A DNA stretch of 32,527 bases, taken from the NCBI RefSeq assembly GCF_000282355.1, contig NZ_AKJL01000140.1, forward strand, positions 1 through 32,527, in the 5' to 3' direction. The stretch's first letter is position 1; every line of letters begins with the position of its first letter. This document shows, in pieces, positions 1 to 7,391 of the stretch. Below the pieces are notes generated by a model that searched no databases, was not told the DNA's origin, and saw only the letters and a program-made list of their open reading frames with translations. The translations under genes were made by a program, and so were the position numbers. The stretch is from Pseudomonas sp. GM49 (GTDB lineage Bacteria; Pseudomonadota; Gammaproteobacteria; Pseudomonadales; Pseudomonadaceae).

Positions 1-2
1 TT

Positions 3-308
3 AAGGCATGGAGGTGTCTACGAAACCCGGGGCGATTCAAACTGAAAAATGACGGCGTCGTCGTTACCGCACTTTGCCCTGGGATGTCAGATACCGGATT
101 TGCAGAAAGCGCCAAACAACGGATCACACCGGCCTTGAAAATGGTGATGATGCAGCCTCAACCCGTCGTGCGTGCAGGCATCCGTGCGCTGCAAGCCGGA
201 CGCATGAGCGTGGTGCCGGGTTTTGGAAACAAGGCCATCACCGTCTTGACGTGGGCCACGTCACGTCGGTTTCATCAGAGCTTGATGGCGCAGGTGATGG
301 GAGTCTGA
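3..308 (+). CDS. SDR family oxidoreductase, C-terminal part only
   Basis: The frame is open from base 3 to the TGA at 306-308. From about base 45 it reads like the C-terminal third of a classical short-chain dehydrogenase of the DltE/YqjQ type: LKNDGVVVTALCPG is the strand before the substrate loop, followed by a helix and the late motif RALQAGRMSVVPGFGNK. The N-terminal cofactor-binding half and the Tyr-Lys catalytic pair would lie to the left of the window. The first 13 or so codons do not match the helix expected after the catalytic Lys. The gene may therefore be rearranged or frameshifted just inside the edge. It is followed by the remnants of other genes, so it may itself be a remnant. 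The substrate cannot be judged. Confidence 0.6.
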   Translation, partial: KAWRCLRNPGRFKLKNDGVVVTALCPGMSDTGFAESAKQRITPALKMVMMQPQPVVRAGIRALQAGRMSVVPGFGNKAITVLTWATSRRFHQSLMAQVMGV

Positions 309-419
309 GGGGGCGACAAAGAGGCCTTTTACCTCAGGGGAAAGGCCCGAGATGTGTTCTTAAAGTTCGGGAGGCAACGCGTGCTCCCGACAGGACATTT
401 ATCGTGTAACAGCACTCAA

Positions 420-776
420 TTAGAAGCGGTAACTAACAGACGTACCGAGCCCGCTCGCACTGTTCTTATATTTGGCACTGTATGCACCTCTGGTCGGCGA
501 GGTGTCGTTGACCTGCACGCTCTCTTCCCACAGGTAAGAGTAAGCAAAATCGATCGTGACATTATCCGCCGGCGTCCAGCCAGCACCGAAGCTGACAACC
601 TTCCGGTCACCCGTAGGAATGCGCGGTCCACGATTGGTGTTATTGGTCGGTGACTGATCGACCGAAAAGCCTGCGCGAAGTACCCATTGGTTGTTCAGTT
701 GATATGCCGCACCGATAGCATGAGCCCACGTATCGTGCCAATTCTGTGAAGCACTAGAAGCGACGGACCACCATAT
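420..776 (-). pseudogene. FadL/OmpP1-type outer membrane porin, C-terminal remnant
   Basis: On the minus strand a frame open from 776 to the TAA at 420-422 encodes about 117 residues. They resemble the last beta strands of FadL-family hydrophobic-substrate channels: QNWHDTWAHAIGAAYQLN, then WVLRAGFSVDQSPTNN, PRIPTGDR, and a final strand ending in Tyr-Arg-Phe, the usual outer membrane C-terminal aromatic signature. Full family members are about 420-460 residues, so roughly three quarters is missing. No start with a ribosome binding site exists; the frame opens after a stop at 777-779. FadL proteins take up long-chain fatty acids or aromatic hydrocarbons, but this piece cannot form a barrel. 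A TetR-type operator lies immediately upstream of the break. Confidence 0.75.
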
Positions 777-782
777 TTATTC

Positions 783-810
783 ATGTGACCATATCGGTCA
801 ATGGTCACAT
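783..810. promoter_or_regulatory. Perfect palindrome, probable TetR operator
   Basis: ATGTGACCAT at 783-792 and ATGGTCACAT at 801-810 form a perfect 10-bp inverted repeat with an 8-bp spacer. The half-sites GTGAC/GTCAC are 14 bp apart, the same as in the palindrome in front of the TetR gene (1574-1597). It lies beyond the tetR terminator, next to the porin remnant. It was probably the operator of the now truncated minus-strand gene. Confidence 0.65.
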
Positions 811-826
811 CACGGATAAATAAAAT

Positions 827-851
827 GCCCTTCGACGGATGGAAGAAGGGC
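827..851 (-). terminator. Rho-independent terminator of the TetR gene
   Basis: GCCCTTC (827-833) pairs with GAAGGGC (845-851) around an 11-nt loop. Read on the minus strand, the hairpin is followed by ATTTTATTTAT. It lies 64 bp past the stop of the TetR gene. Confidence 0.75.
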
Positions 852-914
852 AAAGTGAAAAGCCGTTTGGAATCTGACGCGTACCGCCGTATGCGATAAA
901 CCTTTAGCCAAAGG

Positions 915-1535
915 TCAAGGCATGAGGCTACGCAAGATGAGGTTGGAGGTGAGCGTGGGCGCCTCCTCGACGAAGTCGAGATTGTACTGCAGCAGTAAGG
1001 GGTTAACGAATGGTCGCAGTGCGAGATGTATCGCTTCTACTGTCTCGTCCAGCGGAGTCTTGCGTTCAAATTCGCCGATCTCTCGTCCCTCCCGCACTAT
1101 TTGCAAAACGAAGTGTTTGATACGTGCGTCATAAGCCTGCGAACTGGGCCAGCTTTCCGACGCCGCGAACGCTGCAATGTCATAGAGTTTTCGGTCGTTA
1201 AAAAACAGATTCACACCTGTGGTGATCACCGTTTTGACCAAACGTCGAAAGCGCTCCGTCGGCGACAGGTCTTCTACATTGATAGCCTGCTCCACAGCCG
1301 CGACGATTTCTGCCAGACAATTTGCGCAGATTGCTTCACCGATCGCCTGCTTGGAATCAAAAAATTTGTAGATGTAGGCCTTGGAAAACCCGATGGCCTT
1401 GGCCAGGTCGGAAACCGTGGTTTTACCATAGCCGTATTGACTGAAGTGTTCGTTGGCCGCTGCGACAATTTGATCGCGAATCTCGTGATCGATTGGGCCA
1501 CGGGGGCTAGGCGAAGATATTGATGGCTGATTCAT
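915..1535 (-). CDS. TetR/AcrR family transcriptional regulator
   Basis: 206 residues, normal length for the family. The N-terminal domain carries the TetR helix-turn-helix at about residues 39-58 (TTVSDLAKAIGFSKAYIYKF), preceded by the usual first helix ending in FSQYGYGKTT. The C-terminal part is a helical ligand-binding and dimer domain that I cannot assign to a ligand class. The start ATG at 1533-1535 has only a weak upstream purine stretch. The nearest plausible operator, GTGAC-N14-GTCAC, ends 39 bp before the start, so autorepression is likely. A second copy of the site beyond the 3' end points to a former target gene there, now reduced to a porin remnant. By family knowledge it is a repressor relieved by a small hydrophobic ligand; that is inference here. 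Confidence 0.93.
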   Translation of the reverse strand: MNQPSISSPSPRGPIDHEIRDQIVAAANEHFSQYGYGKTTVSDLAKAIGFSKAYIYKFFDSKQAIGEAICANCLAEIVAAVEQAINVEDLSPTERFRRLVKTVITTGVNLFFNDRKLYDIAAFAASESWPSSQAYDARIKHFVLQIVREGREIGEFERKTPLDETVEAIHLALRPFVNPLLLQYNLDFVEEAPTLTSNLILRSLMP

Positions 1536-1573
1536 GGGAATAGCTTACTCACCCTATCGAGGACTTACAAATC

Positions 1574-1597
1574 GTGACCAAACAAATATATAGTCAC
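1574..1597. promoter_or_regulatory. Probable TetR autoregulatory operator
   Basis: GTGAC at 1574-1578 and GTCAC at 1593-1597 flank a 14-bp AT-rich spacer. The site lies 38 bp upstream of the TetR start codon. It shares half-sites, the following CA and the spacing with the palindrome at 783-810, which supports a common binding protein. Confidence 0.65.
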
Positions 1598-1671
1598 AAA
1601 TCTAACGTTTGGAAACCACAGTTGATCTGATTTGAAACGAGCTGACGTTTTGAGTAGTCCAACATGGCGCA

Positions 1672-1902
1672 TTAGCGTTCCAACAGCTCATTGTCGCTAA
1701 CGCTAGACAGCTTTATCCCCTTTGCCTCGTGCTGATGACGAAGCTCAGCCCAGTCTATAAGGGCAGTCATAGCCGGGCCGAGTGCATGACCCAGCACCAT
1801 TAGCGCGTACTCCGCCCGCGGCGGCACCTCTGGGTAGCTCTCTTTTTTCGACGTATTCAGTGCGTTTTCACACAGCTTGGGCCCAAAATAGACACTCAGT
1901 AA
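1672..1902 (-). pseudogene. HxlR-type winged-helix regulator, C-terminal remnant
   Basis: The minus-strand frame from 1902 to the TAA at 1672-1674 has no plausible start. It contains YPEVPPRAEYALMVLGHAL followed by GPAMTALIDWAE, the wing and last helix typical of HxlR/MarR-like regulators (family pattern VPPRVEYxLTxxGxxLxPxxxxLxxWg). HxlR proteins are about 110-140 residues; the recognition helix half is missing. Around 1864-1883 the frame runs into GTTTTCACACAG followed by CTTGGGCC, an element seen elsewhere in this window, which may mark the breakpoint. With tetR and the porin and SDR pieces it forms a run of decayed genes. It is very unlikely to be functional. Confidence 0.65.
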
Positions 1903-1938
1903 CTAGCTGATGAGAAGCTGGCCTGTGTTGAAATGGCA

Positions 1939-2853
1939 TCAGTAATTGAAGTCATGACCCAACTCCTTCTGCATCCACTCCAGAAATCCTCTCACCCGAG
2001 GAAAATTTGCATGGGCCCTAGGAAAAACCAGGTGATGTGCAGTGATCGGTGCGCTCAGCTCCGGCGCTACCTCGACTAACGCGCCCCGCGCCAGATAGTC
2101 CTGCGCAAGCAGCGTGCTTTCCAAGGCGAATCCAAGCCCGTGGCTGGCTGCCTCCAACGTCATGTAGGAGCGGTCAAAGCTGAGGGTGTAGGGTTTTTCC
2201 GGGCGTGACATGCCCTGTTGGGCAAACAATTGCGGCCACTTTATCAAGGTGGCTTCGGACAGGATCAGCTGGCTGTCCATTAAATCCGCGACCGTGCGAA
2301 CCGGGCGTTTTGCCAGCAGTTTCGGCGAAGCCATGACCGCAATCCTTTCATTACGTATCGTCCGCACTTCGTAGCTGGGCCAGTTGGGCATCCCGTGGCG
2401 GATGTCTACGTCAATCTTGTCGCGACTGAAATGCAGTGATTCGTAGGAACACGACAGGTTGAGCTGGATGTCGGGATGGCTCCGGCGAAACTGTTCCAGG
2501 CGCGGCATCAACCACAGCAGGCCGAAACTGGGGGATGAGTGCAAGCGCAGGCAGTCGAGACTGACGTCACTGGTGGCGCGCTCGGTCGCCACCGCCAGGC
2601 TGTGCAGGATGCCTGACACCTCAGTTAGGTATTGCTCGCCCACCGGCGTCAATGTCACGCCCCTGGCCGTCCTGAGAAACAGCTGGCGGCCGATCATTGC
2701 CTCCAGTTTGGCCAACTGGTGACTGACCGCCGAGGGTGTCAGATCAAGCAATTCGGCGGCGCGGGCGACGTTACCGAAGCGTGCGGTCTGTTCAAAGGCC
2801 TGAATGGCTTTCAGGGGTGGCAGGATCGGAGGTGCATCGCCAGGTGTACTCAT
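1939..2853 (-). CDS. LysR family regulator (GcvA-like) divergent from the SDR-transketolase operon
   Basis: 304 residues. Residues 11-70 form the LysR helix-turn-helix: LPPLKAIQAFEQTARFGNVA, then AAELLDLTPSAVSHQLAKLE. The rest is the two-lobed inducer-binding domain. The form of the N-terminus, the SCSYESLHFSRDKIDVDIRH stretch and the run of aromatic residues resemble GcvA-like members. It is transcribed away from the SDR-MFS-transketolase operon, from a 199-bp shared intergenic region that contains a T-N11-A box in an inverted repeat. It is therefore the likely activator or repressor of that operon, responding to its substrate or an intermediate. The inducer is not known from sequence. Confidence 0.93.
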   Translation of the reverse strand: MSTPGDAPPILPPLKAIQAFEQTARFGNVARAAELLDLTPSAVSHQLAKLEAMIGRQLFLRTARGVTLTPVGEQYLTEVSGILHSLAVATERATSDVSLDCLRLHSSPSFGLLWLMPRLEQFRRSHPDIQLNLSCSYESLHFSRDKIDVDIRHGMPNWPSYEVRTIRNERIAVMASPKLLAKRPVRTVADLMDSQLILSEATLIKWPQLFAQQGMSRPEKPYTLSFDRSYMTLEAASHGLGFALESTLLAQDYLARGALVEVAPELSAPITAHHLVFPRAHANFPRVRGFLEWMQKELGHDFNY

Positions 2854-2929
2854 GATTATTGTTATTCCGCTGCAAGTGGCGTGGGCCGGGCATGCAGCTA
2901 TTCAAACATCGGGAGAGCCCATTGGCGAG

Positions 2930-2948
2930 TGCTGAATTTTTTTCAGCA
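2930..2948. promoter_or_regulatory. LysR-type box (T-N11-A within an inverted repeat)
   Basis: TGCTGA (2930-2935) and TCAGCA (2943-2948) are perfect inverted arms around a 7-bp T-rich spacer. The T at 2933 and A at 2945 give the classic T-N11-A spacing. The site lies between the divergent lysR and SDR starts, about 82 bp from the former and 104 bp from the latter. Confidence 0.6.
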
Positions 2949-3052
2949 TCGAGTGACATTCGCGTTATTGCTCAGGGTCGGTCTGGGGGAACAAGCTGAG
3001 ACATCGGTTCTTCGTGGATCGACCCAATAAAAACAATCAGAGGTACTCTTCC

Positions 3053-3802
3053 ATGCTTCTTCAAGGCAAAGTCGCGATCATCACCGGTGCAGCCTCTGCA
3101 CGTGGCATTGGCCGCGCAACAGCGACCACCTTCGCGCAACAGGGCGCACGCGTCGTGATCCTGGATCTGGATGAATCCGCCGCACGGGATGCCGCTGCGT
3201 CCCTGGGTGAAGGTCATCTGGGCCTGGCTGCCAACGTCGCTGACGAATCGCAGGTTCAACGGGCTGTCGCCACCATCATCGAGCAATTCGGCCGCATCGA
3301 CATTCTGGTCAACAACGCCGGCATCACCCAACCCCTCAAGACCCTCGATATCCGCCCCTCTGATTACGACAAGGTGCTGGACGTCAGCCTGCGCGGCACC
3401 CTGCTGATGTCACAGGCGGTGATCCCTATGATGCGCCAGCAGTCGGGCGGCAGCATCGTGTGCATGTCCTCCGTGTCGGCACAACGCGGCGGCGGCATTT
3501 TCGGCGGCCCACATTACAGCGCCGCGAAGGCCGGCGTACTGGGTCTGGCCAAGGCCATGGCACGGGAACTGGGGCCGGACAAGGTTCGCGTCAACTCCAT
3601 CGCCCCCGGCCTGATTCACACCGACATCACCGGCGGCCTGATGCAGGATGAACGCCGTCACGCGATCATCGACGGCATCCCGCTGGGTCGTCTCGGCGAA
3701 GCACAGGATGTGGCCAATGCGGCGCTATTCCTGGCCAGCGACCTATCCTCATACCTGACCGGCATCACTCTGGATGTGAACGGCGGCATGCTGATTCACT
3801 GA
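3053..3802 (+). CDS. SDR family NAD-dependent oxidoreductase
   Basis: 249 residues, the length of a classical short-chain dehydrogenase. The cofactor loop is TGAASARGIGRA (residues 11-22). Asp38 ends the second strand, which favours NAD(H) over NADP(H). NNAG lies at 87-90, and the catalytic Ser140, Tyr155 and Lys159 are present (YSAAK). The start ATG at 3053 follows CAGAGG about 10 bp upstream; a longer in-frame start at 3014 has no such site and is rejected. It is the first gene of the operon with an MFS importer and two transketolase halves. It most likely oxidises an imported polyol or hydroxyacid to a ketose, or reduces a keto product, next to the transketolase step. The exact substrate is unknown. 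Confidence 0.92.
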   Translation: MLLQGKVAIITGAASARGIGRATATTFAQQGARVVILDLDESAARDAAASLGEGHLGLAANVADESQVQRAVATIIEQFGRIDILVNNAGITQPLKTLDIRPSDYDKVLDVSLRGTLLMSQAVIPMMRQQSGGSIVCMSSVSAQRGGGIFGGPHYSAAKAGVLGLAKAMARELGPDKVRVNSIAPGLIHTDITGGLMQDERRHAIIDGIPLGRLGEAQDVANAALFLASDLSSYLTGITLDVNGGMLIH

Positions 3803-3813
3803 GTACGCCTGGG

Positions 3814-3830
3814 CGGGCCTGCAAGGCCCG
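3814..3830 (+). other. Intercistronic hairpin between SDR and MFS genes
   Basis: CGGGCCT and AGGCCCG are perfect 7-bp arms around a 3-nt loop, with no T-run after them. It may stabilise the upstream mRNA or lower expression of the downstream genes. It is not a complete terminator. Confidence 0.4.
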
Positions 3831-3902
3831 TGCGGTTCTGGATCGATGACACAGCCAGGCTTGATTGCCTGGCGGTCAATAAAAACAAGAGATCAGACCA
3901 TC

Positions 3903-5201
3903 ATGACTACCCTGTCGCTCGAAGCGGTTTCGACCGTGCGCTCCAACGCCTACCGTAAAACCGCGTGGCGCCTGATGCCGTTCCTGATGCTGTGCTACCT
4001 GTGTGCCTATCTCGATCGCGTTAACGTCGGCTTTGCCAAACTGCAAATGATGAACGACCTGGCGCTCAGCGAAACGGTCTACGGGCTGGGCGCGGGCATG
4101 TTCTTCATCGGCTACTTTCTCTGCGAAGTGCCCAGCAACATCATCCTGCACAAGGTCGGGGCGCGGGTCTGGATCGCGCGCATCATGATCACCTGGGGCA
4201 TCGTCTCTGCCCTGTTCGCCTTCGTCGAAACCGCGTGGCAATTCTATGCGTTGCGCTTTCTGCTCGGGATTGCCGAAGCCGGCCTGGCACCGGGTCTGCT
4301 GTTGTACCTTACCTATTGGTTTCCATCCTACCGTCGTGCCCGCATGACCGTGCTGTGGTTCATCGCGATTCCGCTGTCGGGGATGGTGGGCGGCCCGATC
4401 TCTGGCTGGATCATGACTCACTTCGCCGGTGTACACGGCTGGGCCGGGTGGCAGTGGATGTTCGTGCTGGAGGCCGTCCCCACCGTCTTGGTCGGACTGC
4501 TGGTACTGAGCTATCTCAAGGATGGCGTGCACCAAGCCAGCTGGCTCAACGACGATGAAAAAGCGCTGATATCCCGCGAGCTGGCTGAGGATGAGCAGAA
4601 GAAAGTCACACACGCCTCTGTAGGTGAATTCATCCGCGACCGTCGTCTCTGGTTACTGGCTGCCATCTACTTCTGTGTCGTGATGGGTCAGTACGCAATC
4701 ACCTTCTGGTTACCTACCCTGGTGCGCAACGCAGGGGTATCCGACCCGATGAAAATCGGACTGCTGACCAGCCTGCCCTACCTTTGCGCGATTGCTGCCA
4801 TGTTGTATGCCGGACGCAGTGGCGACAAACACCGCGAGCGCCGCTGGCATCTGATTGTTCCGATGATTGCCGGTGCCATCGGCCTGAGCCTCGCGGCCAT
4901 GATGGGGGGGAATGTGATGCTCTCCATTCTCAGTCTTTGCCTGGCCGCTTCCGGAATTCTGTCCGCTACGTCGATGTTCTGGATGTTGCCCACCACGCTA
5001 CTCGGTGGCGTATCCGCTGCTGCAGGCATCGCGGCGGTCAACAGCTTCGCCAACCTCGCCGGCTTCTGCTCGCCCTACCTGATTGGCTGGATAACCACAC
5101 TGACCGGTTCCAGCGCCATCGGCATGTATCTGATCACTGGCGTACTGCTCGCCGGAGCCACCCTGGTGCTGCGCATTCCCGCCGCCTTGGTCAATCGTTG
5201 A
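3903..5201 (+). CDS. MFS transporter, anion:cation symporter (ACS) type
   Basis: 432 residues with about 12 predicted membrane segments. It opens with LMPFLMLCYLCAYLDRVNVG followed by FAKLQM, the signature of the ACS family, which imports organic anions such as hexuronates, tartrate and phthalate by proton symport. The MFS loop 2-3 motif region and PSYRRARM (loop 4-5) are present. A hydrophilic central loop lies near residues 200-235. The start ATG at 3903 is chosen over one at 3846 because the upstream 19 codons are not conserved-looking and AAGAGA lies about 10 bp before 3903. It is operonic with the SDR upstream and the split transketolase 17 bp downstream. It is expected to import the operon's substrate across the inner membrane, probably an acid sugar or small hydroxyacid; that is inferred from family. 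Confidence 0.9.
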   Translation: MTTLSLEAVSTVRSNAYRKTAWRLMPFLMLCYLCAYLDRVNVGFAKLQMMNDLALSETVYGLGAGMFFIGYFLCEVPSNIILHKVGARVWIARIMITWGIVSALFAFVETAWQFYALRFLLGIAEAGLAPGLLLYLTYWFPSYRRARMTVLWFIAIPLSGMVGGPISGWIMTHFAGVHGWAGWQWMFVLEAVPTVLVGLLVLSYLKDGVHQASWLNDDEKALISRELAEDEQKKVTHASVGEFIRDRRLWLLAAIYFCVVMGQYAITFWLPTLVRNAGVSDPMKIGLLTSLPYLCAIAAMLYAGRSGDKHRERRWHLIVPMIAGAIGLSLAAMMGGNVMLSILSLCLAASGILSATSMFWMLPTTLLGGVSAAAGIAAVNSFANLAGFCSPYLIGWITTLTGSSAIGMYLITGVLLAGATLVLRIPAALVNR

Positions 5202-5218
5202 TTTACGGAGTTTTCACC

Positions 5219-6067
5219 ATGACGACTAATCCTTCATACGTTTCATCCAAGACCCTGGTTGAGCGCGCTCACAACATTCGCCACCACGCGCTGCGAATGG
5301 GGCAAGTTCAGGGACAAGGCTATGTCGGCCAGGCCCTCGGTGCCGCCGACCTGTTGGCAGTGTCCTACTTCCATGCCCTGAGCTATCGGCCCGAAGATCC
5401 TGAATGGGAAGAGCGCGATCGCTTTTACCTGTCGATCGGTCATTACGCCATTGCGCTGTACGCCGCATTGATCGAAGCCGAAATCATCCCGCTCGATGAG
5501 CTGGAAACCTACGGTGCGGACGACAGCCGCCTGCCGATGTCGGGCATGGCCGCCTACACGCCGGGCATGGAAATCACCGGTGGTTCACTGGGTCAGGGTC
5601 TAGGCATCGCGGTCGGTGCCTGCCTGGGCCTCAAGCGCAAAGGTTCGTCTTCCTTCGTCTACAACTTGCTGTCGGACGGCGAACTGAATGAAGGCTCGAC
5701 CTGGGAAGCCGTTATGTCGGCGTCGCATTGGAAGCTCGACAACCTGATCGCCATCGTCGACGTCAACAACCAGCAAGCCGACGGTCACTCCAGTGAAATC
5801 CTGTCCTTTGAACCCATCGTCGATCGCTGGCAAGCGTTTGGCTGGTTAACCCAGCGCATTGACGGCAATGATCTGGAGGCGCTGGTCACCGCGTTCGATG
5901 CCGCCCGCAATCATCCTGGCACTCAGCCTCGGGTGATCATCTGCGACACCAAAATGGGCAAAGGCGTGCCCTTCCTCGAAACTCGGGAGAAGACCCACTT
6001 CATCCGCGTGGAAGAACACGAATGGGATCTGGCACTGAACAATCTTGAAGAAGGAAAAAACCAATGA
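5219..6067 (+). CDS. Transketolase-like TPP enzyme, N-terminal subunit
   Basis: 282 residues, the usual size of the first half of split bacterial transketolases. It carries the thiamine-diphosphate fold: SIGHYAIALYA near residue 72 (His75), GGSLGQGLGIAVG (121-133), and the Mg-TPP motif SDGELNEG starting at 152 and ending at the NN pair 183-184. The first Gly of the common GDG is replaced by Ser. The ATG at 5219 follows ACGGAG by 9 bp. It overlaps the C-terminal subunit by ATGA, so the two are translationally coupled and should assemble as a heteromer. Transketolases move a two-carbon ketol unit between a ketose and an aldose. No kinase is present in the operon, so the donor may be unphosphorylated or phosphorylated elsewhere. 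Confidence 0.92.
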   Translation: MTTNPSYVSSKTLVERAHNIRHHALRMGQVQGQGYVGQALGAADLLAVSYFHALSYRPEDPEWEERDRFYLSIGHYAIALYAALIEAEIIPLDELETYGADDSRLPMSGMAAYTPGMEITGGSLGQGLGIAVGACLGLKRKGSSSFVYNLLSDGELNEGSTWEAVMSASHWKLDNLIAIVDVNNQQADGHSSEILSFEPIVDRWQAFGWLTQRIDGNDLEALVTAFDAARNHPGTQPRVIICDTKMGKGVPFLETREKTHFIRVEEHEWDLALNNLEEGKNQ

Positions 6068-7086
6068 GCAACGCCGCCAACACTCCGACTTCGATTGCCG
6101 AACCGACCAAAAAACGCCTGACCACCTCAGCGATGATCGCTTCGATTGCCTCGGAAGGCCAAGCCACGAAATCCGCGCCTTTCGGTCATGCGCTCGCGGC
6201 GCTGGCAGAACAGCGTTCAGACATCGTCGGCCTGTCCGCCGACCTGTCCAAATACACCGACCTGCATATCTTCGCCAAAGCACATCCCGACCGTTTCTAT
6301 CAAATGGGCATGGCCGAACAGTTGCTGATGAGTGCGGCCGCGGGTATGGCCCGCGAAGGCTTCGTGCCTTTCGCCACCACCTACGCGGTGTTCGCTTCGC
6401 GCCGTGCCTATGACTTCATCTGCATGGCGATTGCCGAAGAAAACCTCAACGTCAAAATCGTTTGTGGGTTACCCGGCCTCACTACCGGCTACGGCCCAAG
6501 CCACCAGGCCACCGATGACCTGGCGATCTTCCGCGCCATGCCCAACCTGATGATCGTCGACCCATGCGATGCCCTGGAAATCGAACAGGCCGTGCCCGCC
6601 ATCGCCGCACATCAGGGGCCGGTATACATGCGTTTGTTGCGCGGCAATGTGCCGCTGGTGCTGGACGAGTACGGCTATAAATTCGAGATCGGCAAAGCCA
6701 AGACCCTGCGCACCGGTAACGATGTGCTGATCATCTCCACCGGTTTGATGACCATGCGTGCACTGGAAGCAGCCAAGGAACTGCAGGCAGACGGCGTCGA
6801 TGTCGCCGTACTGCACGTACCGACGATCAAACCACTGGATGAGCAAACCATTCTTGCCGAGGCAAGGAAGTCAGGTCGGCTGGTGGTCACCGCAGAAAAC
6901 AGTTCAATCATTGGTGGTCTCGGCGAGGCCGTTGCCGGGGTGCTGCTGCGCAACGGAGTAACGCCAACCTTCAGGCAGATCGCCTTACCCGACGCGTTCC
7001 TCGATGCCGGGGCTCTGCCGACGCTGCATGATCGTTACGGCATTTCAACTCTAGCCGTTTGTACGCAAATCAAAGCCTGGCTTTAA
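6064..7086 (+). CDS. Transketolase-like TPP enzyme, C-terminal subunit
   Basis: 340 residues covering the pyrimidine-binding and C-terminal transketolase domains. The catalytic glutamate that activates TPP is Glu85, in YQMGMAEQLLMSAAAGMA. Downstream lie PFATTYAVFASRRAYDFI and LPGLTTGYGPSHQATDD, with a substrate-contact His in GPSHQ. The C-terminal domain ends in ENSSIIGGLGEAVAGVL and PDAFLDAGALPTLHDRYGIS. The length is slightly above the roughly 310-320 usual for the split form, because of a polar N-terminal extension of about 20 residues. It overlaps the N-terminal subunit by 4 bases. The pair forms the complete enzyme at an alpha/beta interface. A strong bidirectional terminator follows at 7354-7391. 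Confidence 0.92.
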   Translation: MSNAANTPTSIAEPTKKRLTTSAMIASIASEGQATKSAPFGHALAALAEQRSDIVGLSADLSKYTDLHIFAKAHPDRFYQMGMAEQLLMSAAAGMAREGFVPFATTYAVFASRRAYDFICMAIAEENLNVKIVCGLPGLTTGYGPSHQATDDLAIFRAMPNLMIVDPCDALEIEQAVPAIAAHQGPVYMRLLRGNVPLVLDEYGYKFEIGKAKTLRTGNDVLIISTGLMTMRALEAAKELQADGVDVAVLHVPTIKPLDEQTILAEARKSGRLVVTAENSSIIGGLGEAVAGVLLRNGVTPTFRQIALPDAFLDAGALPTLHDRYGISTLAVCTQIKAWL

Positions 7087-7148
7087 CGGGCAAGCACAAG
7101 GCACCTGGAAGCGGGTGCCATTGAGTTCGATGCAAAGGGAGGGGAACG

Positions 7149-7328
7149 TTGAAGCCACATGAACTGCTTGATCCCGAATTCCACAGCTTTCTGATCCCTG
7201 GCATGGATCAATGGTCAATCGGTACGCTGCCGGCCATCCGGGAGCGCGTCCATTCAACCTATAGGAGTCAGCAAAACAGCGGCTATGAAGAGCGTCTGCG
7301 CCTGTGTATGTTGGCGCTGATGGGCTGA
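7149..7328 (+). pseudogene. Short ORF resembling the N-terminus of an alpha/beta hydrolase
   Basis: A 59-residue frame from TTG at 7149 to TGA at 7326-7328, with a good ribosome binding site (GGGAGGGG, about 5 bp before the start). The peptide opens LKPHELLDPEFHSFLIPGMD and continues with TLPAIRERVHSTYRSQQ. This looks like the cap-side N-terminal helix region of HSL/esterase-type hydrolases (pattern LLDPELxxFL). The catalytic fold would follow but is absent; the frame ends just before the terminator at 7354. It is probably the stump of a hydrolase gene once at the end of the transketolase operon. The family match is by eye and weak, and it could be an unrelated small protein. Confidence 0.4.
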
Positions 7329-7353
7329 GAAGCCCTTTATTTTCAGATTTCAG

Positions 7354-7391
7354 AAAAGCAAATGTCCCGACAAGTCGGGGCATTTGCTTTT
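7354..7391 (+). terminator. Strong Rho-independent terminator closing the transketolase operon
   Basis: GCAAATG-T-CCCGAC (7358-7371) pairs with GTCGGG-G-CATTTGC (7374-7387) around a 2-nt loop and is followed by TTTT. An A-run precedes it, so it can work in both directions. Confidence 0.9.

Noticed and set aside
3814..3830. Terminator between SDR and MFS genes
   Set aside because: The hairpin lacks a T-run and the two genes look like one operon, so it is listed only as a hairpin.
4784..5218. Upstream extension of the transketolase N-terminal frame
   Set aside because: It overlaps the MFS gene in another frame and is Arg/His-rich. The ATG at 5219 with ACGGAG is the proper start.
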